From: Gnetum montanum
Lineage: Eukaryota; Streptophyta; Gnetopsida; Gnetales; Gnetaceae
DNA: 64,000 bases
Direction: 5' to 3'
Assembly (NCBI GenBank): GCA_015680685.1
Contig: MNCI01036173.1
Coordinates: 430,434 to 494,433, forward strand
Shown: positions 44,259 through 56,694 of the stretch, piece after piece
Numbering within the stretch: position 1 is the stretch's first letter
How the letters are laid out: every line of letters begins with the position of its first letter
The notes under the pieces: generated by a model
What the model saw: only the letters and a program-made list of their open reading frames with translations
Told to the model about the DNA's origin: nothing
The model's database searches: none
Position numbers and translations under genes: made by a program

Positions 44259-46735
44259 ATGAATACTGCCAATACCAATGTTCCAACCATGTTCACTTTA
44301 GATGTCACTATCCCCACGGCAATGCTGATACCCATCATGCAACCCATAGGGGCCGATGGTGAGGTCAACCCTTGGGGGGAACCTCATTGATCTCTCAGAC
44401 TACAAGGGAAGAATCCATCATTTAATGTCATTACACAAGAACAGTATAATTTTATGTGTTTAAAGATCCAAGCCAGTTTAGTAGTAAATCAAATTGAACT
44501 GAAGGCTAAGAAGCAGTATGAACTGATTCATAAGGGAGGACATGAGTTCATCCTCTCCCCATATGACATCATCCCTTTTCTAGAGCACTACTCTGAGCTC
44601 ATCTCACAGCTCCTCCTAGTAAGGAGTCAATCTCTAGATGAGTCCATAGTAAATCCTCAATTAGAAGAGGAGGATGACTTTGTAGCTCAGTCCGAAGACG
44701 AGGATTTGTACCATACTCTCAATCCACATACTTACACGAACCCATTATTTCACCCCTTCACAGGGGAGACTATGTCCCTCCATTTATTTAAAACCACTCA
44801 AGCACATGTGCCTCAATAGGAAGCATCCACTCTTATTCCCACTCTCCCTGTGACCAATACTCAATTCAATATACCCATCCCCACTATTCCTCCCATCACC
44901 AGGTTACCCCTTCTCTTACAAGCACAAACCCAACAACACCCCCCTCAAACTAATGTAGGAGTAACCTTCTCATCCCAAGTGATTGGGATGCCTTCTGTGA
45001 TACCTGCTTCTACATCTACTCACTATATGCCATGAATTCAAACCCAAGGGACACCCTTCACCACTTCAACTCAACAAGTTCAGGGTGTTCCCTCACAAAT
45101 CATGATTGGACAGTGGGTTGTGACTGGCATGCAATTGCATCAACCCCCTCATTACAACATACCACCTCCTACAATTCCACCCACAAACATCCCTCAAGTA
45201 CAACAACAATAACAACAACAACCCTTTCCTTACAGTGTGCCATCCTTAGTAGCACCTACCATGAATATTCCACCAGCGCAACCTCCAACCACTCAACTTT
45301 CTTCTTTCCCACCCACCGTACAACAATCTAACTTTCATACTACACAACATAACCAACCTACCACTTCACCTAGTTCCCAAGACTAGGCCGAAGCTAAAAA
45401 GATGATGCAAGAACTCACTGAGGAGGTAAAATGCCTCAAAATGGCCAACAATGAAAAGCTTAAAGTATTAGACTTTTACCAGGACGAACCCATTAGCTCT
45501 TCGGTACTACCATTGACTTTGCGCAAAGGAGTTTCTTTGCCTCAACTAACCAAATACAACGGGGAAGGAGACCCCAATGCCCATCTAGTCACATTTAGAC
45601 TAGAATGTTTATTACTTCAAGCATGGCCCCATGCAATCTTACATGTTTTCGCCATGTCTCTCACTGGGAGAGCTTTAGACTGGTACCGAGCCTTGCCTCA
45701 TAACTCTGTATCCTCTTGGAGGATCTCTTACACCAGTTTGTTACCAATTTTAAATACAACCTAAAACTTGAAGGTTTAAATACCAGGTTTTGTGAGTACC
45801 ACCAACGTAATGGGCATGGCACTGACTATTGTTTAACCTTGAAACAAGACATTCAACGAATGATTAATGGAGTTGAGATCACTTTTGATGAGGCCAACCT
45901 GGTCAAACCACAAAACCAGTCCATGGAAATATATAAAGATCCCCTAAACACTAAAGAAGCACCATACATAATTAACACCATCTACATAGATGATAACTAT
46001 GAAACACCAAAGAACCCCTTCGTAGTTCATGTTCCCCTTATTGCACTAACATCATCTCAACCTTCATATTCCCTACACGATCCTCCTATCCCAAAAAAAC
46101 CATTGGTCATCTGAGTACCTCCCGCGGTGGCAACAACATAGGTACCACCCCAAACCAAACCATTTTTTGTTCATGTGCCCTCTGCTGATACAACTGCGAG
46201 TGTGACATCATCAAACTGGCCCACTCCCTTCATGGTCTAGCTACCACTAGCAGTTGCCATGACAGAAGTACCAACTACAAATCGCCCAACCTCGTTTGTG
46301 GTCAAGGTGCCTAGGCAGCTTGATATGCCTCCGACATAATCCCGTCCCACCCCATTCATCATTCGAGTCCCGAAACAACTTGATACTCAGACCCCAAATG
46401 TTCCTATGCAACCCATGCAAGAACACCTCACAAATAGGCTTACCAGGGAACGTTTGGAGAAGGAACGCTTGGAGAAGGAATGCCAACACCTTGCACTGGG
46501 ACCCTCGAAACCAACTCCATTAAATACAATACCTATGGCTCCTTCTAACAATGATCCAAGCATGAGTTATAAAGAGAAAAAATCAAGAATGCAACACATA
46601 TCAAACCCAACAATCATGAAAAATAACACAAAAGTTACCCCACGTGAGATACAACTATTAGGCCCAATGGATCAAGTTGCTATGGACAAGAATCTACCCA
46701 ATAGTAAAGACTTAGCTAATGCCCTAACATAGGTC
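44259..46735 (+). pseudogene. E4 gag and gag-protease linker
   Basis: The ATG at 44259 gives MNTANTNVPTMFTLDVTIP. The N-terminal domain continues with KIQASLVVNQIELKAKK, GGHEFILSPYDIIPF and HYSELISQLLLVRSQ, matching E2. A long Gln/Pro/Thr linker precedes capsid (45402-45764; LPQLTKYNGEGDPNAHLVTF, GRALDWYRALPHN). A frameshift at about 45716 is followed by an internal deletion: FKYNLKLEGLNT joins the end of capsid directly to the knuckle FCEYHQRNGHGTDYC. The linker repeats PFVVHVP, PFFVHVP, SFVVKVP and PFIIRVP motifs (46015-46370). Confidence 0.8.
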
Positions 46736-46929
46736 ACACAAGCCCGTAAACAAAAGAACACATCATTGAGCTTGTATGACCTCATATTGACCTTGCCAGT
46801 TCATCGTGAACCTTAGTACAAATGTTAACATTGATCCCAGTTAGTGAAAACTACCCGCAAATGAACCCTCTATACACACAGTAATGTCTACATGACAAGG
46901 ATCCAAATCTAAATCATTAGGCTTTCACC

Positions 46930-47723
46930 CTGAAAACATTAAGATTGATGAGAAGACTGAAGACGTCACCCACAAACCCATGTTTATAACCATACAAGTC
47001 AATCAGTTCCAAATACATCGAGTACATGTAGATGACGGAGTAGCCACAAACGTAGTACCTTATCCCGTCATTGAATAGTTAGGGCTCACAGAATTAATTA
47101 AACCGATGTCTACGACCTACCTGAAGCCATTTAATGGTTCACAAGTAGTGGTTAAAGTTAAATTGACCTTGGATTTTATAGTAGGGGATTGTTTCCCCAC
47201 ATCCGCAGACTTCATGGTTATTGATGAGATGCCTAGTTTTAACCTAATCCTGGGATGACCCTGGTTAGCCTAGTTAAAAGCAGTGTCCTCCCCCATTCAT
47301 CAAGAGATTCACTTACCCTATGAGGGGGGTGAAATCATTATCCATGGGGATGCTGCTAAATCCACCATCTCATTTCACACAGAGGCAAGTCAAGGATCCA
47401 AAGTTAAATTTGAGGAGCCTGAACAAGAGGACATGCCACATGAGCATAAACTTGACAAAATTTCTGAAAATCCCATACCGAAAGAAACAAACGAAATCCA
47501 AAGTGATGACCAATCCATAAATCATGACCCCTCAAAACCCAAGGAAACACCACCTAACCTAGAAAAATCCGAGGATATTGATTCAATGCTTACTCCACCA
47601 GACGTCTCCTGGTCAGAGCTACCATTCAACGTAATTAGCGAAGGAGATGCTGAGTATCGGATCATACCTATTAAACCCACTCCTAACATAAAAAAAAAAA
47701 TCAAGAGGTTATTAAACAATTAA
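46930..47723 (+). pseudogene. E4 aspartic protease
   Basis: It reads FQIHRVHVDDGVATNVVPYP (active site DDG), then MPSFNLILG with a TGA in place of Arg, PWLA with a TAG, then SSPIHQEIHLPYEGGEIIIHGD. The last 146 codons (47283-47723) are open and acidic/Lys-rich, ending KIKRLLNN stop. The stop is ten bases before the motif array. Confidence 0.85.
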
Positions 47724-47733
47724 CAAACTACCA

Positions 47734-48111
47734 CTAGTCCAAAATGACGTTAAACTATTACTAGTCCGAAATGACGTTAAACTATTACTAGTTTGAAATG
47801 ACGTTAAACTACCACTAGTCCGAAATGACATTAAACTACCACTAGTCCGAAATGATGTTAAACTATCACTAGTCTGAAATGACATTAAACTACCACTAGT
47901 CCGAAATGATGTTAAACTACCACTAGTCCGAAATGACTTTAAACTATTACATGTCCGCGATGACGTTAAACTACCACTAGTACAAAATGACGTTAAACTA
48001 CCACTAGGCCGAAATGACATTAAACTCTTACTAGTACAAAATGATGTTAAACTACCACTAGTCTGAAATGACATTAAACTATTACATGTCCAAGATGACG
48101 TTAAACTAGCC
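47734..48111 (+). repeat. E4 27-bp tandem array, 14 units
   Basis: Fourteen 27-bp units are built on CTAGTCCGAAATGACGTTAA plus ACTACCA or ACTATTA. Every unit keeps ATGA.NTTAAACT. It is the most regular version of the spacer motif found in all elements and sits between the protease stop and the antisense gene's 3' end. Confidence 0.95.
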
Positions 48112-48648
48112 ATGGTTAGAAATGGCTGGTTTACATCAAAACCCATCGTATCGGTTGATATCCCTCCAATTTATTAGCGGCCTGACATGGGCTTAAACTA
48201 GAGCAAGTTTACTTTCATTTGTCTCAAAAGTTTAAATTCCTAGTTTACATTCTAAGATTACATCTTTGCAGTACAAGTTACACCTTCCTTTATGTTTACT
48301 ATGGCACAGTTATCGTTTAGGTTACATTCACACTTTATTTCATGTTTACACTTAAACAAGAAACAGGAAAAAAAAAAATTTCGCTCCATGTCCCTGCATT
48401 ATTTCTTTTCAACATTCAGAAAAANATTTCGCTCCATGTCCCTGCATTATTTCTTTTCAACATTCAGAAAAAACAAAACAAAATAAAAAAAAACACAAAA
48501 CTTGAATATGAAAACAACAAAAAATATATAAATATGTAAATAGACGATTACAAGAGTTAACCAAGTTTACACATCTATTCATACACAACCCAAAACAAAA
48601 GATTCTATTTACAACCCACAAAAACATAACTGATGACAAATTTAAAAA
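48112..48648. other. E4 spacer, A-rich, with assembly gap
   Basis: No gene. At 48378-48424 and 48426-48473 the same 47 bp occur on both sides of a single N (48425). The rest is A/T-rich 3' flank of the antisense gene. Confidence 0.6.
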
Positions 48649-51600
48649 CTAAATATCAGGATCAAGAGGGGCTTTCCCCTCAAACTCCCCCACATCATGA
48701 GCTTCCCCTCCACTGGGGCCACCTTCGTGGCCACCGTCACCGCCATGACTCTGTGGAAAAGTAAAAGAAAATAATTAACTAAAAATAAAAAAGGGGAATA
48801 ACATTTTTTGCTAAAAACAAGTAAAAAGTTACAAGTTTAAATGACTTACCGAAGAGGATCCCCCTAGACCGAACTCTAGCCGACAAAGGATTTCTTCTTC
48901 AGGGACACTTTTCCAGTCTGTTCCGTCAAGGCCTAGATCAACATTGGCTAAGGCCTTCCCCTTGTCCACAGCAGACTAGGTAGGATGTTTAAGAGGAAAC
49001 TCACCTACAAAAATCTCCCTAGAAGCTATAGTGATTTCTCTCTTAGCAGATTCCATCTCTACCACGGTGTGCCTAGCAAAGGCATCAAATGAAGATCGTA
49101 GGCCTAAACCCTTTACAAACATATCCAGTTGATGCTTCTCTATGGATATCTCCTTTATTGATTTTTTATAATGGTATTTGTGATTCTTTTCATCTTGGCC
49201 CCATATCCACACCTTAGAAGCAAAAGCTTTTCAATCTTGACACTTAAGATTCAGCAAATCAATTTGTGCCTTCCGCTCTGCTAGCTCCCGAGTCATAGTT
49301 ACTTGGTGATTCAATAGATTCCAATATCTAGTATAAGTAACCTCGGAGGTTTGCCAAGAATGATCACCCATCAACCTAGCAGAGGCAAACTTGTAGCACA
49401 ACTTAAAGTTATCTTGTTCTGCTGATATTTTGGCAACCTCTTTCTCCCTTACCTGAATTCACAACCATAGCTTTTCGATAGAACACCTGCAGGTCCAAAG
49501 AGACTTGGCATTTTTCACCACACATTTTGCCACCTCATCATAAATTGGTCTTGGCACTTTCTTAATTTTTGATGGTAGTGCAGGTAGACTATTAATACGG
49601 GTGGCCTCGGATGGGTCCCACTTCAGTTTAGCACCTATTAATATAAGGAGAATATACATTAGACATTGGACAATAGAAATAGATGTGAAAATAGAAAGAC
49701 TCAAAATGCTTAAAACATATGTACCTATTTCAGGATGAGCTTGTTGGATGCGATCAACTACCTCTTTGATGATACCAAGGACAAAATCCATTTTACTTGG
49801 CATTTTGATCCAAGTAAATGGCTCATTTGTAGGAGATAGACCAACTTTGGTAGTCGTTCCCATTGGACTCTTCATCGTAGGTCTTTCCGAATGAACATTA
49901 GGAGTCGTCCTGGCTTTGACATCTGTGCCTTTGGTAGCAAAAACATAAAATCAAAACTCTAAATAATGGAAATGAAATAATTCAAAACTCAAATAAACAT
50001 AATAAGGAGAACATATCGAAATCCCTCTCCTCTTCCAGATTCTGAGGATTGCCAAAGTTTAACCTTCCTGCGAAGAAATCATCAAACATCTCGTCAGCTT
50101 CAGCCTGATCACCAATGTGATCTCTTTCTGTGGTGACTTCCACTCCTTTCATTTCTTCCCTCAGGGGGACGGGGATTTCCATCTCATCATTATCTACTTC
50201 GTCCTCCTCATCTTGGTTGCTTGGGACCTCTTCCTCCTCTACGATCAGTGCTAACCCCTCTCTTCTTACTTCAGGAGTTGGCTCTGATGACATTCATAAG
50301 TTCAACATCAGTTTTGCATAAATTTCCAAAAAAATGGAATAAAATAAAAATAATAACAATGATCAGAAGATAAGGATAAATGAATGAATCAGACTTACTT
50401 ACCCTGTGAAGATATTTTAAACCATATGTGTTTCACCTTTGGTTCATCTATAGCTGGAGCAACCTCTCTAGAGCGCTTAGGTCTTTGAACTTTAGATTTC
50501 ACCTTCCCAATTATCTCCTTGATTACTCGATCAGCTCTCTTGGTAGTATAGGCCACACCACCTGGCTCCAACCCTATGCTGTCACGCATGTGGATTGAAT
50601 GACCAGATGATCCCCCCATTGTAATAGAGATCGATTCATCAATCCCTTCGGAAGCATCTTGAGATTTAGTCACTTCAAATAAGTGGCGAATCCATGGGCG
50701 AGATATTTGGCCACAATCCCTTAACACGTACTCATTACCCATGTGAACTACTAGAGATTTGGCTAGTCAATGCAAGTAACCTATGAAGAATGCAAAGGTA
50801 AAATGGAACTGCGCCTCTACGTTCAAACGTAATCTCACTATCTCTCCATGGAAACCTAAAAGTAAAAAATGAGCCCGATTCTAACACACCCCAGTCTCCA
50901 GAATCATGTGCATGATGCACATAGATTCTACCCAAAAAGTCTTTACTTGGGATTGGGATTTGAAAAACACTCACACTCTGAACAGTGGATATAGCTCATT
51001 CACTTCAGTTACTTTCGATCTACCCTGCATAGCGAATCCTTTAGCATCCTTCAGTACACCTAGCAAATCCTCTAGTTCACAAACAACATGGACCTCTTTT
51101 TGTGCTCTATCCAAAGTCACTCTAACCCTATCTGCTGGTACATCGAAAAGGTCTAAAAAGAACTTCACCGACAGATGGAAAGCTACTTTAATCCCCTTGA
51201 CGCGAGTGCTATAGTAAGTAATAGCTTTGTTGAAAGAATCAACGATCGTAATCATCTCGATCACAGAGACATTAAGACTTAGAGCAATAAACAACTCCAT
51301 GAGGCTAGCATCACTTAAGCAACTGATAATATGTGGTAGTGCCTTATCATGCAGCCATCGTTGTGCATCACTGATCTTCCCAAATTTCATGGCCAAGGTG
51401 CCCTCAGTCCACCTAGTTGTGATGGTGACTCCACCAGGGGTGACATCCATTGTACACACAGGATAAAACCATGGAATCAATACAATCAATGAGGTAGTAA
51501 AACAAACAAATGTGAGTCATCAAAAAATACTATTACTTACCGTTAGATAATGGATTAAGATCATCAAAAGTCAAATCAACATCGCATGGGAAAACTGGCC

Positions 51601-52943
51601 CATTATGAGACCAATCCCCATGTAGCCACCCTCGAGCCTCACATTGTGCAAAACCCTTGGAGTATAATTTGTGAAAATGGACAATTTCATCCTTGGTCTG
51701 GGCTAACATGGCACTACGGAGAGTGGGGCCTGCCATGAAAGCCTCTAAGGTGGTATGAGCCAATGCGAGTCCATCATCACCTATGCACACTCCTTCTTTA
51801 TCAAATCGAGGCCTGCAAAGAAATGACAGTCAAAACATGAATAACCACTAAGCATCAAAGCAGAAATGATAAATTAAACAACCTTACCTTTTAACCTTGT
51901 ACACTATTCGAGGAGGATTCTGGAACAAAGTGTGCACATGAGAGGCTAGGAATAAGGTGCTATTCATGTTGTGAGGGCTACATGATAATAGGTCCCATAC
52001 ACGTGTCAATGGACGGGTGGATCTGGGCCCTCCAGAGGGACCATCCCCAACCGTGAACAACCCCTCATCGACATCGACCATGAAGGCCACTATTCCATTT
52101 GAGGATCCCCGTAATATAGTCTCAAGGACACTCCGTGCTAATTGTTTGCTTAGGTAAGACCATATTACCACATTGAATCCTTGTAAGATGAAGGCAAAGA
52201 ATTCACTGACACCTGTTCTAAACCATACACCATTTCAATCAATAGTCATATCAGATAACAATTCATTAGAATCAATAAGCTCAAACCACACCAAAACTCC
52301 AACAAGTTCCACCACCAGGAGGAAAGGTTTATGACATTTGTACGCATTCAAGAACCAGGCTTAAAAGTTACACAAAAAAATATAGGTTTTACATCGGGGC
52401 CAGCACTTGAAAATATTTTCAGGGTTTAGGGTTTAGGAATGCAGACCCTGCATGGTGGGAATGCTCAGCGTGCAGACCCTACATGCTGGGAACGCTCGAT
52501 GTGCGAACCCTACACGCTGGGAACGCTCAACGTGTAGACCCTACATGCTGGAACGTGGGCATGTAGACCCTACATGTTGAGAATTTTGGTCCCCATCCTA
52601 CACGTTAAGCATGTCGCTAGATTTCCAAACACAAAACTTGCCATACGCAAAGAGAAAAAGGTTGACACTGGCCTGTACATTAACATCTACGCTAAAGAAA
52701 CAGGCTAGGCCTCACATAAATTCTATGCATCAAAATGAGAAAAGGAAACTGAACGTAAATTACTAAAAATAGTAAACAAAAATACAAATTTTGATAGAGG
52801 ATCAGGGTCTACCGGTGCATTGATCCAAACCATGATGGGACCATGGGCTTGGGTAGGCGCCGAAGCATCACCTCGCTCTCCTCAGCAAAGGTCAAGCTAG
52901 GTTACTTCCTTCCCTAATCTTTCGCTCACTTTCCCTTGCCCAT
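48649..52943 (-). pseudogene. E4 antisense cargo gene, eight exons, FCP1-like domain (divergent copy)
   Basis: Exon 1 52813-52943 (tentative; LRRLPKPM). Exon 2 51888-52359: FLLVVELVGVLVWF, GVWFRTGVSEFFAFILQ, FNVVIWSYL, NSTLFLASHV; donor GTAAGGTTG. Exon 3 51541-51812: acceptor TTTCTTTGCAG, RFDKEGVCIGDDGLALAH, CEARGWLHGDW; donor GTAAGTAA. Exon 4 50403 to about 51455: FFLDLFDVPADRVRV, FTFAFFIGYLH, MGNEYVLRDCGQISRPWIR; donor GTAAGTAAG. Exon 5 about 49990-50283: EEEEVPSNQDEEDEVDNDE. Exon 6 from 49725: MDFVLGIIKEVVDRIQQ. Exon 7 48850-49634: AKLKWDPSEATRIN, LWTCRCSIEKLW; donor GTAAGTC. Exon 8 48649-48750: Gly/His-rich, GEFEGKAPLDPDI stop. Exon lengths equal E3 although the protein is far diverged, and most splice sites are canonical. 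A few stops and one frameshift in exon 4. Confidence 0.85.
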
Positions 52944-53674
52944 CCCATCATGCTACATTCAAGGGCTTTACGCTAGACCAAGGATGTGCACGCTAGAGGT
53001 CCCTATTGGGCGTTCATGCTGAGGGTTGCCAAATGGAGGGGGGTTCACACTAGAGGTGTGATTTCAGCTCTCTGCACGTTGAATCCTCCACATCATGTTC
53101 AAGCTGGGGTTTCAACCCCCCTGCACGCTGAGGGTTTTCCTAGGGCATGCATGCTGAACTCTTTTCTTTGAATCGTCGCGCTTTGATCTATGCCACCCTT
53201 ACTACCTCCTTCGCACCGTATTTGTGCCTTTCCCTACCCGTACAATCCAATCTTTGTCTCCTCGTCACGCTGAGTGTAGACTCACACTGGGCTTAGGTTC
53301 ACACTGTGGTTAATTTTCTGTTGAGCATAGATTCACACTGAGCTTTGGTTCACAATGGATTTGACCTAGGTTCATGCTGTTCTCTTTGTCTCTGGCTCAA
53401 ATTTGGAGTTTGCGCCTACTACCATGTGTTTTAAGTTCATTTTATACATCTCCACGTTGCTCACGTTGCCTCAACCTCTAGGAAATCGGCATTTTAGGAT
53501 TTTACTCCAAATAAAATAATAGTAAACATAATGACTAACTAAAATACAAATACATATAAACAAAACCAGAAGTAAAGAAAAGAGTGTATAACTATGTACT
53601 AGGCTAAACATCATCCACATAAAATCTTCCCTTGCACGATGACTCTTGTTGTCCAAACTAAACACCTTGGTGCA
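52944..53674. other. E4 spacer upstream of the antisense gene, cut by E5
   Basis: No gene. CACGCTGAGGGTT and GGTTCACACTG-type motifs recur (52985-53400). By analogy with E1 and E3 this is the promoter side of the antisense gene and the approach to RT. E4 RT-integrase is not in the window because E5 begins at 53675. Confidence 0.5.
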
Positions 53675-55057
53675 TGTAACGATGAAAAATGTCGATCACT
53701 GGAAATACCAAACAAAAATCTGTGTACACAGTTCTAACCCTAGATCCATGCGAGGACCATGCTGGTAAAAAAATGAATCTGAGGTGCCCTGAACAGTCTG
53801 GTAGATCAGACAGGGACTTACTTGATCAGTAAAAATTTTCATGATATTTGGATGATAAAATGATGGTTCTTTATGAGAACGAAGGTGATTGAAAATGATG
53901 CAATCGATTTGAAGTGATTTTGTGAGATTCGTGTAACTAAAGAACAAGAGATCAGATTTAGAGCATAGGCGATCCCAAGATCTAGGAATCAGCTCACGAA
54001 AAAAATATATATTAGATGTAATGGTTACAAGAAAACTTCAATTTAAGCGAAGTACATGCCAACAACAAGAAAGTTGTTCAAAGATGAAGCAAGCAAAGGT
54101 TGATCTACCTTGTTCTGGCTTATCTGGATACAAGGAGGTTGGTCCCAAAGTAGAATGTCTATCAAAAAGCTATTTCTGACCAAATGCTCTTGCCACTCGT
54201 CTTCAATGTTCTTCTAATTACTAATCACTTTTCTTGTTCCCTCATCAATCCTTGCTAAAAATTTCCAAACATTGCCAATGGAAGGAAAGAATTGCTCACA
54301 GAGAAAATCTGCTAATCTTCAGAGAAATTTTTTGCCCCCCTCTTGATCTTTGTCAATTGGAGCATTTATAAGGTTAGGGCCAAGAGAAAGATGCAGTTTA
54401 GATGACGCGTGTCTTGAATTTACAAAATTCCATTGACTTGATGTGGTGGTTGTTGAAGTTTATGGTGCCACACCACCTTACGCTCTAAATCGTAACGTGG
54501 CGTAAACTACTCTTGTCAAAGCTTTGACGATAGGCGATTTCTTGATTACACTACAATACGCTGGAGAGCGTATTTTATCATATGAACTATTGATGCTTGC
54601 ATTATGCCATTTCTGTCTATGCTTGTATTACGCTACACCACACTAGATTACACTGCACCATGCTAGATTACGCTTCATAGTGTAATTCATCATAAAATAG
54701 TGCACTTACAAAAAATCAAAGTGTTTGGCGAAGTCTTGGGCATTTGTGGTCCTTGATGTTGTGGCAGATTACTTTCTAACATTATGCTACATTACGCCAT
54801 GTTGCGTAATGCAGCATAATATGCCAAAAGTTAAGGTTCTCAAAACATAGAGACTTTGCAAGGTCGAAAGCTTACCGTTGTGCACCCGTCGCTTTGCTCT
54901 ATCTTTTGGAATTCATTTGTGCTGTGCCGTGGAGTGTGGTAGGATAGGCTTTTAATTTGAAAAGGAACTTTCTGTGTCATGCTTTGTTGCGATGCTTTGC
55001 TTGAATCACCAGTTTTTTGCTGAACCGCTAAGGCCTCAAAATTTTCACGATGTTTCA
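53675..55057 (-). repeat. E5 3' LTR
   Basis: On minus it starts TGAAACATCGTG at 55057 and ends ATCGTTACA at 53675. A TATA box (CCTTATAAATGC) is at 54363-54374. Its last 150 bp match the ends of the E3 and X LTRs (AAGTCCCTGTCTGAT, TTCAGGGCACC), so it belongs to the E3 LTR group. Confidence 0.75.
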
Positions 55058-55074
55058 ATGGCCCCTCTTTGTTG
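55058..55074 (-). other. E5 polypurine tract
   Basis: On minus CATCAACAAAGAGGGGCCAT directly precedes the LTR start, matching the E2 and E3 tracts. Confidence 0.8.
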
Positions 55075-56330
55075 ATGTTTAGAGGGCTTGCCCGAAAGAT
55101 GTCAACAAAGAACATGAAACATTGGAAAGGTAAACGCATCACCAGTGTCTGTCAGAGACTGCTCAAATGTCGTTCTATCAAAATTAGAAGTGCAAAGATG
55201 GAGGACCATAGGGTATAGAAGGGATCTTATAGGAGGTAGAGATGATAGGTTCGGGGAAGACTCAAATACATGAACATGAAGCTTTTCCGAACAAGTCATT
55301 ACGTCCTTTTGCTAATGTGTTTGTGTCGGCATACTGCATATGAGGGGTTTACAAGGATGAGTTGCATTATGCCCGCATGGCCTGGATGAGTTGTTTTACA
55401 TCCATTTTGCCAATTTTTTTTTGAAAAATGCAAATTGCATTCCACAAGGCAAGCTGCGTTACGCCTGTTCGTGGGCATGATGATGCGAAAGGATCAACTT
55501 AATGCTCATGTTCTATACAAGTAGAGAAGAAGGTAGAGACAATTGTAAGGATAAGGAAAGGGAAAAATAAAGGGGAAAACAAAGTAAGGTATCTGATGGA
55601 GGGAGAGGTAGGGTTTGCANAAAAAATAAAGGGGAAAACAAAGTAAGGTATCTGATGGAGGGAGAGGTAGGTTTTGCACTTCCAAGTAGCCAGGCTAGTC
55701 TGAGCAACTCCCTCAAAACACTATAACATCGCACCTTCCAATGAAAGTATTCTCGATCAATGCTATTGTAACAAGTAACCTACAAAACATAACAGAGAGC
55801 AGAGCGCAGAAGCAATTGTCCTAATCGCTAAGGAGGGAGGCTGTTGAAATAAGCACCATCCAAAGAGACAAGGAGAGCGTAGGCCATGAAATAGGGACCG
55901 TAGCAAGGAGCAAGGGTGTCAATGTTGATGCCATGGTTTCTGAAGTTTCCGTCAATAGCTATATTCATCTTGCTCAAAGGACTGGGCAAAGAACGTGTCA
56001 GATGAATCTGCTAAGCTAGAATCTAGTGACGGAAATGAATGGAGGTCATTGAGACCATGGATAACCATATTTTCTTCAAGGCCCCAAGTGGCGAAGTTGA
56101 TCCCAGGAGCTGCAACTATGAAGTGGCTATCATAGCAACATCTTCGAGGGGTCAGTAGTATTCCTTTTGGCATGTCTGAGGAATCAGTAGAATGCCGGTG
56201 AGGTAATGGCATTGTGTTTGTCTCAACGCCTTACCCATTCCATCTAGTAGGGATGCTGTGCAAGAATGACCACGCTTGCTTGCTTCATGGATTGCTTGAT
56301 AGATTTCAGTTTTGAGTCCTAGTTGACTGT
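55075..56330 (-). other. E5 3' spacer, no recognised gene
   Basis: A single N at 55620 is flanked by a 50-bp duplicate (TAAGGTATCTGATGGAGGGA on both sides). A minus frame at 55952-56212 (86 aa; GINFATWGLEENMVIHGLND, SFPSLDSSLADSSDTFFAQS) has a protein-like composition but matches no family I know and is absent from E1 and E3. Confidence 0.4.
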
Positions 56331-56680
56331 TGTTGCTGATTTTAAGCCTCAGCAGGCTGTGGTCCCAGTTTTACTTCTGGGTAGACTAAAGCCTGCTAGT
56401 TTTATGTCGTAGTGGATGGTGGAAGAGCTAGTTTATGGTCCTAGTAGACCGTGCTATGGGTGTCAGTTTTATGTCCTGACCTAGGGACAAGTCTACGCTA
56501 GTTTAGAATCTCAGTAGATGTATGCTTACCTTGCTAGTTTGATGTCATGGCAGACGTTCGAAACCTTTTCTAGTTTAGCATCTTGGCGGATGCATGCAAG
56601 AATTGCTAGTTTTACGTCGTAGCAGACATTTACAAATTTGCCAATTTTATGTTGTAACAGACGTTCGTTACCTGAGTTTG
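56331..56680 (-). repeat. E5 motif array between integrase and LTR
   Basis: In element sense (minus) units such as GTCTGCCATGACATCAAACT followed by AGCAAGG, and CTGCTACGACGTAAAACTAG, repeat about eight times. Same place as E3 36465-36830. Confidence 0.75.
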
Positions 56681-56694
56681 AGCCAAGCCGATGT

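Noticed and set aside
47734-48111. CRISPR-like look of the regular short repeats
   Set aside because: Units are contiguous with no spacers, and the context is a plant retrotransposon.
47712-48146. A 144-codon minus-strand frame with a nine-residue repeat (SLTSFRTSG type)
   Set aside because: It is the shadow of the 27-bp DNA array; 27 is divisible by three, so a frame stays open by construction.
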